Origin: Candidatus Scalindua sp. SCAELEC01
GTDB lineage: Bacteria; Planctomycetota; Brocadiia; Brocadiales; Scalinduaceae
Direction: 5' to 3'
Assembly: GCA_004282745.1 (NCBI GenBank)
Contig: SHMT01000004.1
Location: 62,001-126,000, forward strand
DNA: 64,000 nucleotides
Shown piece after piece: positions 45,582 to 53,851 of this stretch. The notes beneath the pieces were generated by a model, which was not told the DNA's origin, did no database searches, and worked only from the letters and a program-made list of their open reading frames with translations. The position numbers and the translations under genes are program-made. Within the stretch, counting starts at the first letter, position 1. Each line of letters begins with the position of its first letter.

Positions 45582-46340
45582 ATGAACAAAAAAAATTATG
45601 AAAAAAAGCATATTGTTTCATCTTATGCCCACTCTCAATTACAAAAACCGGAGTTAATTATTTTTGAAAAGTATCAAGAGCACATTCGAGGTAAATGCCT
45701 ACTCGACATAGGCTGCGGAGCCGGCAGAACAACCTCATACCTCTATAATTTGAGTAAAAATTATAGAGGGGTTGATTATTCATTAGAAATGATAGAAGCA
45801 AGCAGGGTAAGGTTCAAAGGCGTGTGCTTTATCCAGGGAGATGTGAGAAGCTTGAACATGATAGAGGACGGGTTATGTGATTTTGTACTTTTTTCTTACA
45901 ATGGACTTGATTCTGTTTCCCACGAGGGAAGATTAATGGGCTTAAGGGAGATACACAGAGTGCTTTGCCGAAATGGGATGTTTGTCTTTTCCGCCCACAA
46001 TAGGAATCACCGAGAGGCAAGTTCACAGCCGAGAGTGACATTTACCCTAAATGTACCTACGATGATTAGTAATATCACAAAGTTCCTCTTATCCACTTAC
46101 AATCACACCAGGAACAAGAAAAATCAACAATTTGAAGAAGAGTATTGTATTCTCAATGATCGGGCGCACAATTATGCTATGTTGACCTATTATATTGACA
46201 AAAAGAGTCAAATTTCACAACTGATGAAAATAGGTTTCGAGGTGATCGAGATGTTTGACACTTTTGGGAACGTATTAGGGCAAGGCAGTGATGATGGTGA
46301 TAGTGCATGGATTTATTACGTGGCCAGAAAACGGGGATAA
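45582..46340 (+). CDS. Class I SAM-dependent methyltransferase
   Basis: About 252 residues. CLLDIGCGAGRTTSYLYNL (about residue 40) is motif I, which binds S-adenosylmethionine. GVDYSLEMIEASR holds the acidic ribose-binding residue, and GLCDFVLFSYNGLD is motif IV. The C-terminal part is not diagnostic of substrate. The start at 45582 is chosen because upstream residues in the same frame (from 45498) are encoded by non-protein-like sequence close to the repeat. No functional partner is apparent. Confidence 0.75.
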   Translation: MNKKNYEKKHIVSSYAHSQLQKPELIIFEKYQEHIRGKCLLDIGCGAGRTTSYLYNLSKNYRGVDYSLEMIEASRVRFKGVCFIQGDVRSLNMIEDGLCDFVLFSYNGLDSVSHEGRLMGLREIHRVLCRNGMFVFSAHNRNHREASSQPRVTFTLNVPTMISNITKFLLSTYNHTRNKKNQQFEEEYCILNDRAHNYAMLTYYIDKKSQISQLMKIGFEVIEMFDTFGNVLGQGSDDGDSAWIYYVARKRG

Positions 46341-46587
46341 CTGCAAATTTAAAGAGTTCATGTACCGAAGTATGAAAGTTAACTCCTTAACTCTTCGTCT
46401 TCGATACTTTTGTGTGAGAAATGTATCTCGTCAATATTCAGGTATGGAAAGAGAAGAGGTGTATAGGTGTAAAGGATTTTTTTGTTTGTAATTTTTTATA
46501 TTTTTAATACTATAAATGAGAGCAGATGTGGGAATCTATACTACAGGAGACAGGAATAGTAAAGGGGCTATTTAACGGTAATCAAAT

Positions 46588-47118
46588 ATGGGAAACGGAA
46601 AAATGAAATACACGGTAATTATCATTACAATACTGCTCTTTTTTGCGGGAAATAGTAGATGCTTTGCCATCGGAAAGATTGTAGACTATTTTCTGAACAA
46701 CGAGAATTCTTGGGACGTAACAAAAAATATTATTCAGGAGAAACCCAAAAAAATTGTCGTTACCGGAGGTACAGAAGGTTTGGGTTTTGATCTTGCAGAG
46801 TTGACGAGTGGCGATGAGGTATCTTTGGTGTTTTTAGAACCTGGGAAGTCTGTTACTCTAAGAACCCAGGGGTACTGGAACGCCGAGGACAAACTCCTGA
46901 TAGGTGAGAACAGGGTCGTGTCCGTTATTACGCGTAATTATGGAGATCGCACAAAGTTCCACTATAAGTTTAAATTACAGAGAAAAAAAGATAACGGATC
47001 AACGATGTTGTATAATAATACAAAGCCCATCCTTGAAAGTCAATACGATGGGAGTAGGCCGGTCAAGGACTTCGCAAGTTTATCAGGAATTAGGATGTGT
47101 GTAATCGAAGTCAGGTAG
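46588..47118 (+). CDS. Small exported protein of unknown function
   Basis: A signal peptide covers residues 1-27 (ILLFFAGNSRCFA cleavage). The mature part of about 150 residues is beta-rich in appearance, with LVFLEPGKSVTLRTQG and FHYKFKLQRKK. ATG 46588 and ATG 46603 are both in frame; the latter gives a more usual signal peptide (MKYTVIIITILLFFAG). I recognise no family. It is followed after about 90 bases by the cysteine-rich small protein. Confidence 0.6.
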   Translation: MGNGKMKYTVIIITILLFFAGNSRCFAIGKIVDYFLNNENSWDVTKNIIQEKPKKIVVTGGTEGLGFDLAELTSGDEVSLVFLEPGKSVTLRTQGYWNAEDKLLIGENRVVSVITRNYGDRTKFHYKFKLQRKKDNGSTMLYNNTKPILESQYDGSRPVKDFASLSGIRMCVIEVR

Positions 47119-47209
47119 TTGCTTTTTTGTTTTATAAACCATTATGTTAAGATTATAATGGTGTTAATGGATTTACTATTTTAATGGTTGTCTTGAAAGG
47201 AGTCCATGT

Positions 47210-47557
47210 ATGGTACGAATTGGATCTTTTGTAATTACTATTGTCGTTACTCTTGTACTCATGAATTTTTGTGCAGGTACCACTTCATACGCTGGTGGTT
47301 GTTGTGACATCCAGCAAGTGTCAGATACCGCTGAAGAAAGCTGCAAGGTGTGCGGAAAAGCGGTTAATAGTAAAGGGGGACGTGTAGAAGTAGAAGATGA
47401 CGGCAAGAACGTATCATTGTGTTGTGAGGGTTGTGCAAATGCTTACAGGGAAGATCCTGGCAAGTACTCTCATCACGAAAAAAAACGTGAATCTTATAGA
47501 GAAAAATATCAAAGAAAAGAACCGAAGAAACGACAAAGAGGTGAGGGGTATTATTAA
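47210..47557 (+). CDS. Exported small cysteine-rich (YHS/TRASH-like) metal-binding protein
   Basis: A signal peptide (residues 1-26) is followed by a cysteine-rich domain: GGCCDIQ, then CKVCGKAVNSKGG and LCCEGCANAYREDPGKY. The CxxC...CCxxC pattern with a following aromatic resembles YHS/TRASH-type heavy-metal domains, usually for copper or similar ions, here exported. The C-terminal 30 residues are strongly basic. AAAGGAGTCC precedes the ATG by a good distance. A perfect stem-loop with a T-run follows at 47589, so the unit ends here. Confidence 0.7.
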   Translation: MVRIGSFVITIVVTLVLMNFCAGTTSYAGGCCDIQQVSDTAEESCKVCGKAVNSKGGRVEVEDDGKNVSLCCEGCANAYREDPGKYSHHEKKRESYREKYQRKEPKKRQRGEGYY

Positions 47558-47588
47558 AGAGCGTTAATGCACGCCGTTTTTCTCGCAG

Positions 47589-47629
47589 AGGCATTCTTGC
47601 ATAGTTTGATTGCAAGAATGCCTTTTTTT
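47589..47629 (+). terminator. Rho-independent terminator
   Basis: A 13-bp perfect stem AGGCATTCTTGCA/TGCAAGAATGCCT with a 9-base loop is followed by seven T residues. It lies 32 bases after the stop of the cysteine-rich protein gene. It ends only five bases before the ATG of the next gene (47634), so that gene cannot rely on this transcript unless there is read-through. Confidence 0.85.
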
Positions 47630-47633
47630 AAAA

Positions 47634-48086
47634 ATGAAGAGATACACATTTCTGATCATCATAATTATTATTTCTCTCACAATCCTCACAAAACTGGTCC
47701 TGCTATCTAAACCAATAGTAGTGACGGATAAATCTAACTCCCTTATGGTGGGCGAGAGGCAGGAAAGTCCTCAAAAAGCTGATTCCCCGAAAAAATACTC
47801 AATCAAACGGCTTTATCCCAATGGCACCTCTAAAACTGCTCCCTTAAAGACGAGCAGTGAATTAAGTGCTCGAAAATTACGGTTATATGCTCAAGCGTAT
47901 ATTAAAGTCCAAAGTTATCTGGAACGGGCTGGTAGGAATGCAAACTATAATGCAACCACGAAGATTGTGAATCGTTATGGCTTAAGTGTCGAGGATTACA
48001 CTCGGATATCAACTCAGATGAATAAAAGTCCTCTATTTCGCGAAGAAGTGCAGAAACTGATTCACGAGATGGAAGGAACTCACTAG
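47634..48086 (+). CDS. Membrane-anchored/exported DUF4168-like small protein
   Basis: About 150 residues. A hydrophobic N-terminus (residues 4-22, FLIIIIIISLTILTKLVLLS) acts as anchor or signal. The C-terminal half (LRLYAQAYIKVQSYLERAG, then IVNRYGLSVEDYTRI and SPLFREEVQKLI) resembles the DUF4168 helical domain. I chose ATG 47634 because the longer frame from 47610 begins inside the terminator hairpin. There is no ribosome-binding site between hairpin and ATG, so initiation is unclear. Function unknown. Confidence 0.6.
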   Translation: MKRYTFLIIIIIISLTILTKLVLLSKPIVVTDKSNSLMVGERQESPQKADSPKKYSIKRLYPNGTSKTAPLKTSSELSARKLRLYAQAYIKVQSYLERAGRNANYNATTKIVNRYGLSVEDYTRISTQMNKSPLFREEVQKLIHEMEGTH

Positions 48087-48338
48087 TGTGTGGGATCTCG
48101 ATAAAGTATTTCAGATTTGTTTAATTGTTTTGTAGAGATCAATTTCGTTGTTGCTAATGATATTTCTCAATGAACCGTCTACGTGGTGTATCATCATGTC
48201 TCTCTTTTTTATTTGTACCCATGAGAAATCGATTTAGATGTGGACTTTGACTATATTGTTTAGTATTATGGCTCTTGAAGAATAGACTGGGGAAAGCACT
48301 TAACTTGTTGCATATTAATACATTATACGGAGAATAAG

Positions 48339-49178
48339 ATGTTGAAGACAATCCTAGTACCGGTTGACGGATCAGATAGCTGTCTGGTTGCTGTTGATTA
48401 TGCAATTGAACTATCGAGGATATTCGATGCCGAGTTAGTTGGTGTCTCAATTATAGATATAAAGAGATTGGCCGGGCCATTTATGAGAGACTTGGGTACA
48501 AGTATTGGTGGTATGGTACCTTACGCTGATTTCCAACGAAAAATCAGACAAATATTGGAAGAGATGGCTATCGCTGCTTTAGACGAGTTCGAAGGAAAAT
48601 GTAAGTCTGCAAAGGTATCATTCATTCGTGAAAAAAGAGAAGGCATTGTGAGTAAAGAGATAGTGAGTGCTGCCAAAAGATGCGATATGATTTCAATGGG
48701 TATGGCAGGGGAACACGCCTTATGGCGAGATGCTCTCTTGGGTTCAAATCTTGAATCTGTAGCCAGGCAGACACATAAGCCGATATTGGTTGCTCCAGGA
48801 AAATATAAAAAAATTTCAAAAATGCTTATAGCCTATGATGGTAGTGCTTTTTCTAATAAAGCTTTGGCTACCGGTGCTACGATTGCCCAAAAGGCAGGTA
48901 TACCTATCACCGTTATCCATGTTTCGGATGACAAAGCGGGCGGTGAAATAGTCCTCTCGCAGGCAGTAGGTTCTCTCAAAGATTATAATGTTACCTATGA
49001 CACTGTAATTGAAGGAGGAGAGCCCGCTCAAGCTATTGTCGATGTCGGTAAAAAAGGAAACTATGATCTCATGGTTATGGGGGCTTATGGCCATTCACGG
49101 TTAAGGGAGCTTGTTCTCGGTAGCTCCACGGTGCAGATAATGAGAAATGTTAATTGTCCATTAGTGCTCTGCAGGTAG
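48339..49178 (+). CDS. Tandem-domain universal stress protein
   Basis: Two UspA domains in one chain of 279 residues. The first starts TILVPVDGSDSCLVAVDYAI, the second KMLIAYDGSAFSNKALATG near residue 160. The second ends with GAYGHSRLRELVLGSSTVQ, the G-2x-G-9x-G-S/T ATP-binding motif; the first has a weaker version (GMAGEHALWRDALLGSN). Such tandem proteins are ATP-binding stress or signalling proteins. A CGGAG ribosome site precedes the ATG. It is followed by a single-domain Usp gene in the same direction. Confidence 0.87.
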   Translation: MLKTILVPVDGSDSCLVAVDYAIELSRIFDAELVGVSIIDIKRLAGPFMRDLGTSIGGMVPYADFQRKIRQILEEMAIAALDEFEGKCKSAKVSFIREKREGIVSKEIVSAAKRCDMISMGMAGEHALWRDALLGSNLESVARQTHKPILVAPGKYKKISKMLIAYDGSAFSNKALATGATIAQKAGIPITVIHVSDDKAGGEIVLSQAVGSLKDYNVTYDTVIEGGEPAQAIVDVGKKGNYDLMVMGAYGHSRLRELVLGSSTVQIMRNVNCPLVLCR

Positions 49179-49275
49179 TGGGTGTTTCCGCTCTCTGGAT
49201 TTCTTAAAGAGCTTTTACAGACACGTTTATTTTTAATAGACATCTGAATTTGTGTACTCTTAAAGGAGAGGTACT

Positions 49276-49734
49276 ATGATTAAACTAAAGAAGATCTTGT
49301 GCCCTATAGATCACTCTGATTGTTCAAAAGAGGCCTTAAAGTATGCAGTATCGTTTGCCTTGAGAGAGGACGCGATACTTTACTTATTACACGTAATTGA
49401 TATACGTACTTTTGATGAAAACCTAGATACTATTTCAAAACAGGCTCCCGATGATGAAGCAATTCGTCAACTGAGGGAAAAACTTCTGGAGTGTGTGCCT
49501 GATGAAATTCGATGCGATATGAAAATAGAAGCCATTGTGGTACAGGGAATACCTTTTGTGGAAATTATCAGTACGGCAAAGCAGAATAACGTGGATATGC
49601 TCGTATTAGGTACACATGGGAGAACTGGACTTGCGCATATAATGCTTGGTAGTGTCTCTGAAAAAGTAGTGAGAAAAGCCCCTTGTCCAGTATTGACCGT
49701 AAGACAACCAAACCATAAGTTTGTCATGCCGTAA
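49276..49734 (+). CDS. Universal stress protein (single domain)
   Basis: A UspA protein of 152 residues. KILCPIDHSDCSKEALKYAV is the N-terminal strand/helix and GTHGRTGLAHIMLGSVSE is the intact ATP-binding motif. AAAGGAGAGG provides a strong ribosome site. It sits about 100 bases after the tandem Usp gene and 40 bases before a Usp fragment, making a three-gene cluster. Confidence 0.9.
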   Translation: MIKLKKILCPIDHSDCSKEALKYAVSFALREDAILYLLHVIDIRTFDENLDTISKQAPDDEAIRQLREKLLECVPDEIRCDMKIEAIVVQGIPFVEIISTAKQNNVDMLVLGTHGRTGLAHIMLGSVSEKVVRKAPCPVLTVRQPNHKFVMP

Positions 49735-49774
49735 GCAATTTTCCTTTTCTTGTTTGTATCGAAGACAAATCTAC

Positions 49775-50005
49775 ATGATAGGCTTTCAAAAAATCTTATG
49801 CTCGGTTGATTTTTTTGAATGTTTACTTGAGGCGTCAAAGTATGCCTTACATCTCACAGGGATTGCACATTCTCAGCTAACCATAATTTCTATCATTGAT
49901 GGTAATGGTTATGATTCTGGTGTCCTTGCCAACAAAAAGAGAGATTCTCCGCTTAAGCTAATGTCAAATCGGGAACAAATAGATTTAACAGATTTAAAGG
50001 TATGA
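49775..50005 (+). CDS. Truncated universal stress protein, coupled to SMUG1 gene
   Basis: About 76 residues. FQKILCSVDFFECLLEASKY and LTIISIIDG are the first strand and helix of a UspA domain, but the ATP-binding C-terminal half is missing. The stop overlaps the ATG of the next gene (ATGA at 50002), so the two are probably translationally coupled. It could be a decayed Usp gene kept for coupling or a real small protein. The longer frame from 49721 overlaps the previous gene and is not used. Confidence 0.6.
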   Translation: MIGFQKILCSVDFFECLLEASKYALHLTGIAHSQLTIISIIDGNGYDSGVLANKKRDSPLKLMSNREQIDLTDLKV

Positions 50006-50715
50006 GTTTACAAGAGATAATTGATGATTTATTACGAGATCTTAAAGACCTGAGATTTAGTGATCCAATAACTCATGTGTACAACCCACTGGAATATGCA
50101 CGGGAGTCCTACGATAGATATTTAGCTCAATATGCAAATGGTCCAAAAGAGATCGTTTTACTGGGGATGAATCCCGGTCCATGGGGTATGGCCCAAACTG
50201 GTATCCCCTTTGGTGAAGTAAACTTAGTGAAGGAGTGGTTGGGTATTGAGACTCATGTGGGCATACCTAAGAGGGCACATCCAAAACGTCCGGTTCACGG
50301 TTTTCTCTGCCAGAGAAGTGAAGTGAGCGGTAAAAGATTGTGGGGCTGGGCGAAAGAAAGGTTTGCTTCACCAGATCAATTTTTTAAACGATTTTTAGTG
50401 TTAAACTATTGCCCATTGATATTTATGGAAGAGAGTGGTCGCAACAGAACACCGAATAACATTAAAAATGCTGAACTAAAACCGTTACTTAATGCCTGTG
50501 ATCGGGCTCTCCGCAATACAATAGAGAGGCTACAACCTCTTTATGTTTTAGGGGTTGGAACTTTTGCTGAACAGAGAGCCAACACAGCCTTGACCGGTAT
50601 CGATGTAACCATTGGCAGGATTACCCATCCTAGCCCCGCAAATCCAAAGGCAAATCGAGGCTGGAGTATTCTCGTTGAGAAAGAGATAAAAGAGTTGGGA
50701 ATTGGGCTTCCATAA
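50002..50715 (+). CDS. SMUG1-type uracil-DNA glycosylase
   Basis: A member of the uracil-DNA glycosylase superfamily, SMUG1 branch, that removes uracil and oxidised pyrimidines from DNA. LLGMNPGPWGMAQTGIPFGE (about residue 53) is the SMUG1 form of the catalytic motif (GMNPGP, with asparagine in place of the Ung aspartate). ITHPSPANPKANRGW is the C-terminal HPSP-type motif. 237 residues is normal. Bacterial SMUG1 is uncommon but known. It overlaps the truncated Usp gene by four bases. Confidence 0.9.
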   Translation: MSLQEIIDDLLRDLKDLRFSDPITHVYNPLEYARESYDRYLAQYANGPKEIVLLGMNPGPWGMAQTGIPFGEVNLVKEWLGIETHVGIPKRAHPKRPVHGFLCQRSEVSGKRLWGWAKERFASPDQFFKRFLVLNYCPLIFMEESGRNRTPNNIKNAELKPLLNACDRALRNTIERLQPLYVLGVGTFAEQRANTALTGIDVTIGRITHPSPANPKANRGWSILVEKEIKELGIGLP

Positions 50716-51026
50716 TACGAGCGATATAGGATTAACAATTCATCATGTTAGTATATCTAAATCTATGATTATGAAGGCGCGATTTGCAGTTGCGCATAGT
50801 GCATTTGATGTTATGATACTATCAGGAAAATAGGGGGAAATGACATACTTGGAGAACATATTTACTCATTACGGTGTTTTTTAATTTCGTTCTTAAGAGG
50901 CTCGAACGATATGATAGGAAGTATAAAATGTATCCAGACGATCTATCGAAGCATCAACTTGAAAGTGTTTCGTTGCCTGGTGATGATAACCGTTAAGATT
51001 TAGAGCGTCAATGGAGGAAATGAGGA
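50716..51026. other. Intergenic region, nothing recognised
   Basis: These 311 bases contain only short frames and no repeat copy. A TGGAGGAAATGAGGA purine-rich stretch at its right end is the ribosome-binding region for the GmhB-like gene, which starts with GTG at 51027. Confidence 0.5.
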
Positions 51027-51557
51027 GTGACAGGTGCTATTTTTCTTGATAGAGACGGAACTATTAATAAGGATTCTGGTTATGTTCACAAACCGGAGGA
51101 TCTCTTAATTCTACCCGGTGTGATTGAGGGTTTGCAATTATTAAACAGATATAAACTCTTCATAATCACCAACCAATCTGGTATTGGAAGGGAATATTTT
51201 ACTACTGAGAAATTTCTTATCTTTAATAATCTTTTAGTGAGAAAACTGAACGAAAACAATATTATCATCGAGAACACCTATTATTGTCCACATGTACCGG
51301 ATGCTGATTGCGAGTGTCGAAAACCAAAAATAAAACATTTAAAAGAGGCAGAAAAAACATATAAAATAGATCTAACCCGATCGTATGTTATTGGAGACCG
51401 GGAATCTGACATGGAGATGGGAAGAAGAGGGGGGTGTAAGACTATGCTTGTATTGAGCGGGCATATAAAAAAACTTCATAATAATTTCTCCGTCAAACCC
51501 GATATTATAGTTAATGATCTGTATGAAGGGGCAAAAATTATTACAGAAAGCGTGTGA
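51027..51557 (+). CDS. HAD-family D-glycero-heptose bisphosphate phosphatase-like (GmhB-like)
   Basis: A HAD-IIIA phosphatase of 176 residues. AIFLDRDGTINKDSGYVHKP is the nucleophile motif, FIITNQSGIGREYF motif II, CRKPKIKHLKEA motif III and VIGDRESDMEMGRR motif IV. The cysteine/histidine loop YYCPHVPDADCECRKP matches the zinc-binding region of GmhB/HisB-N. It starts with GTG after GAGGAAATGAGGA. GmhB acts in ADP-heptose synthesis for LPS; other heptose genes are not in the window. Confidence 0.83.
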   Translation: MTGAIFLDRDGTINKDSGYVHKPEDLLILPGVIEGLQLLNRYKLFIITNQSGIGREYFTTEKFLIFNNLLVRKLNENNIIIENTYYCPHVPDADCECRKPKIKHLKEAEKTYKIDLTRSYVIGDRESDMEMGRRGGCKTMLVLSGHIKKLHNNFSVKPDIIVNDLYEGAKIITESV

Positions 51558-51697
51558 AGGCTTTCACAACACATTTTACCCTGTTGTTCGTTAAAGGTTT
51601 GTTTATTTCCTGTGTTATTTACGGTGGACGTTTCTTTGTCCAACTAGCGGTATATTAAATTGTTATTTGCTGTAAACAGAAGGAGGGTACTTAAAAA

Positions 51698-52549
51698 GTG
51701 AGATTATTAAAGGTCTTTGTATTTTTATTAATAAACACCGGTATGGTAATATGTGCTTTTGTGCCATCAATCACACTTCTTGCCGAAATTAATTCTTCAA
51801 ATGATTACATTCTAGGACCTGAAGATGTTATCACCATTAAGGTGTGGGATAATAACGATTTGGACCTTACCGTAGAAATTTCACAAGAAGGATCATTTAC
51901 CTTCCCGCTTATTGGTACTGTTAAAGCACAAGGTCATTCAGTGCTTCAACTTGAAAAACTCATCCATGACAGATTGTCAGATGGTTATATTGTGTCCCCC
52001 CAAGTAACTATTAATGTAGAAAAATATAAAACACAAAAGGTATTTGTCCTTGGTCAGGTGAAGAGTCCAGGGGTCTACAATATTAAAGGTAATATCCATC
52101 TTTTAGAATTAATTTCTATGGCTGGAGGTCTTTCCGATGACGCTGAACGTTCAGTAACTATAGTACGGTCTCGCTCTTCTAAAAATATTGACGGGAAGGT
52201 TTCTCGTTCAGGGAAAAAGGAAAATATTTTCAAGATTGATCTTGGGGAGTATGAAGAAGATAACATACACGAGACTTTTCTGGTAAAAAGCGGAGATTAT
52301 GTTTATGTCAATAAGAAATCACATTTTTTTGTTACCGGGGAAGTAAAGAAAACAGGGGATTTTTCCTGGGAGAAAGATTTAACCGTCCGGCAGGCTCTCT
52401 CCCGTGCGGGAGGTACAACAGATACAGCATCTGAAAAGCGTATTACTATCATTCGTGTAAAAAACGAGAAAGAAGTTGTCGTGAAAGCAAAAATGGAAGA
52501 TCTGGTTGAGCCGAATGATATTATTCAGGTTCCAGAACGCCTCTTTTAG
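51698..52549 (+). CDS. Wza-like polysaccharide export protein
   Basis: An N-terminal hydrophobic signal (residues 1-29) is followed by the polysaccharide biosynthesis/export domain (YILGPEDVITIKVWDNNDLD) and two SLBB-like domains (KVFVLGQVKSPGVYNIKG; HFFVTGEVKKTGDFSW). It starts with GTG after AAGGAGGG. The 283-residue length suits a single outer-membrane export subunit. A clear lipobox is not seen (CAFVPS is not a standard match). It would export the polymer assembled by the locus at 1-29,000, although no Wzc-like co-polymerase is next to it. Confidence 0.85.
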   Translation: MRLLKVFVFLLINTGMVICAFVPSITLLAEINSSNDYILGPEDVITIKVWDNNDLDLTVEISQEGSFTFPLIGTVKAQGHSVLQLEKLIHDRLSDGYIVSPQVTINVEKYKTQKVFVLGQVKSPGVYNIKGNIHLLELISMAGGLSDDAERSVTIVRSRSSKNIDGKVSRSGKKENIFKIDLGEYEEDNIHETFLVKSGDYVYVNKKSHFFVTGEVKKTGDFSWEKDLTVRQALSRAGGTTDTASEKRITIIRVKNEKEVVVKAKMEDLVEPNDIIQVPERLF

Positions 52550-52659
52550 TACGAGTACTACATAATCAGATTTAAAAAAGAGGGATTGAGTATCATAAAT
52601 CGAGACCGAAGAGAGCGCTGTCTGGAAAAAAGCAAAAGTTTCTCTAACGGAAGGGAGGA

Positions 52660-53850
52660 TTACTGCTTCACCCTATCCTTAAAAATTTTTTCTCCTGGTT
52701 TTGTATTGATACCAGGCCAGATCTTTCTGCCAGGATAGATCATTGTATTGATACCCGTATGGACATTATCAGCAACAATAGCTCCAAATTTCCTTAATCC
52801 AGTATCAACTACTCGATGTTTGACGATTGATTGTACATTCTTATTGTCATGACGCAGATTTGCCGTGATAGTACCAGCACCCAAATTACTATTTTCTCCA
52901 ATAACACTATCTCCTATGTATGAAAGATGGGGTACTTTTGCTCTGTCCATTATGATGCTATTCTTAATCTCAACTGACTGTCCGATATGACAGTTGCTGC
53001 CTATGGATGTATTTCCTCTGAGATAGCAGTTAGGTCCGATTTTACAATTATCCCCAATAACTATATTTCCTTCGATATATGAACCAGACAAGATTTTCGA
53101 ATTTTTCCCTATTACCACTTTTCCATGTATGGTAACATTCTTCTCAATTTCTCCATGCGTGATATTCTCGATTGTAGAAACTAAGGTATTGTTCACCGTT
53201 ATCAAATCCCAGGGGTACCCCACAGACAACCAATGCCCCTTAACCTCCTCACACACCACACTCTCTTTTTTTACTAATACAGTGATATAATCTACAATTT
53301 CATATTCACCCCGCGGACTTTTTTTAAGCTTATGAGTAAACACCTCTTTATCAAAGACATAGAGTCCTGTATTTGCTATGTCTGAAACAAATTTTTCAGG
53401 TTTCTCCACAATTTCTTTTACTTCTTGGTTGTCAACAATGAAAACACCGAATCTACTAGGATTCTCAACCTTACATCCAAGGACCGCGTATTTATGTTTT
53501 AAACATGACTCTATATCTATCCGAGAAAAAATATCATCTCCACCGATTACTAAGAACCGGTCTTTTATTAATGGTTCAACACAATTAAGTGCATGACCTG
53601 TTCCTAATTGTGATTTCTGCTCTACATACTGTATCCGTAATGTTCCCTGTTTGTGACCAATCTCTTTTATGAGCATATCTTTCATAAAACCAACTATTAC
53701 GATAACTTCATCGACCAACCCTTGTAAGGCATCAAGATTGTGTCGTATTATCTCTCTGTTCATTACCTTGAGTAACGGTTTTGGTTGTGTTAATGTCAAT
53801 GGCCATGTCCTTGTACTTTTTCCAGCAGCGAGAATTACGGCTTGTGTCAT
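52660..53850 (-). CDS. GlmU-like bifunctional sugar-1-phosphate nucleotidylyl/acetyltransferase
   Basis: About 396 residues. The start is placed at ATG 53850, one base after the glmM stop, giving TQAVILAAGKSTRTWPLTLT, a slightly altered nucleotidyltransferase signature (the usual GTR is STR). LTQPKPLLKV and GDDIF follow. The C-terminal left-handed beta-helix has VPHLSYIGDSVIGENSNLG with the catalytic histidine region of GlmU-type acetyltransferases. The architecture fits archaeal-type GlmU (for example ST0452-like). It makes UDP-GlcNAc or a related sugar nucleotide from the GlmM product encoded just upstream. Confidence 0.8.
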   Translation of the reverse strand: MTQAVILAAGKSTRTWPLTLTQPKPLLKVMNREIIRHNLDALQGLVDEVIVIVGFMKDMLIKEIGHKQGTLRIQYVEQKSQLGTGHALNCVEPLIKDRFLVIGGDDIFSRIDIESCLKHKYAVLGCKVENPSRFGVFIVDNQEVKEIVEKPEKFVSDIANTGLYVFDKEVFTHKLKKSPRGEYEIVDYITVLVKKESVVCEEVKGHWLSVGYPWDLITVNNTLVSTIENITHGEIEKNVTIHGKVVIGKNSKILSGSYIEGNIVIGDNCKIGPNCYLRGNTSIGSNCHIGQSVEIKNSIIMDRAKVPHLSYIGDSVIGENSNLGAGTITANLRHDNKNVQSIVKHRVVDTGLRKFGAIVADNVHTGINTMIYPGRKIWPGINTKPGEKIFKDRVKQ

Positions 53851-53851
53851 A

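Noticed and set aside
45281-45601. 106-codon plus-strand frame
   Set aside because: It runs through the inner-element repeat and the GC-rich palindromic block, and its residues (RPRQKERRPPGLPA) are repeat-derived and not protein-like.
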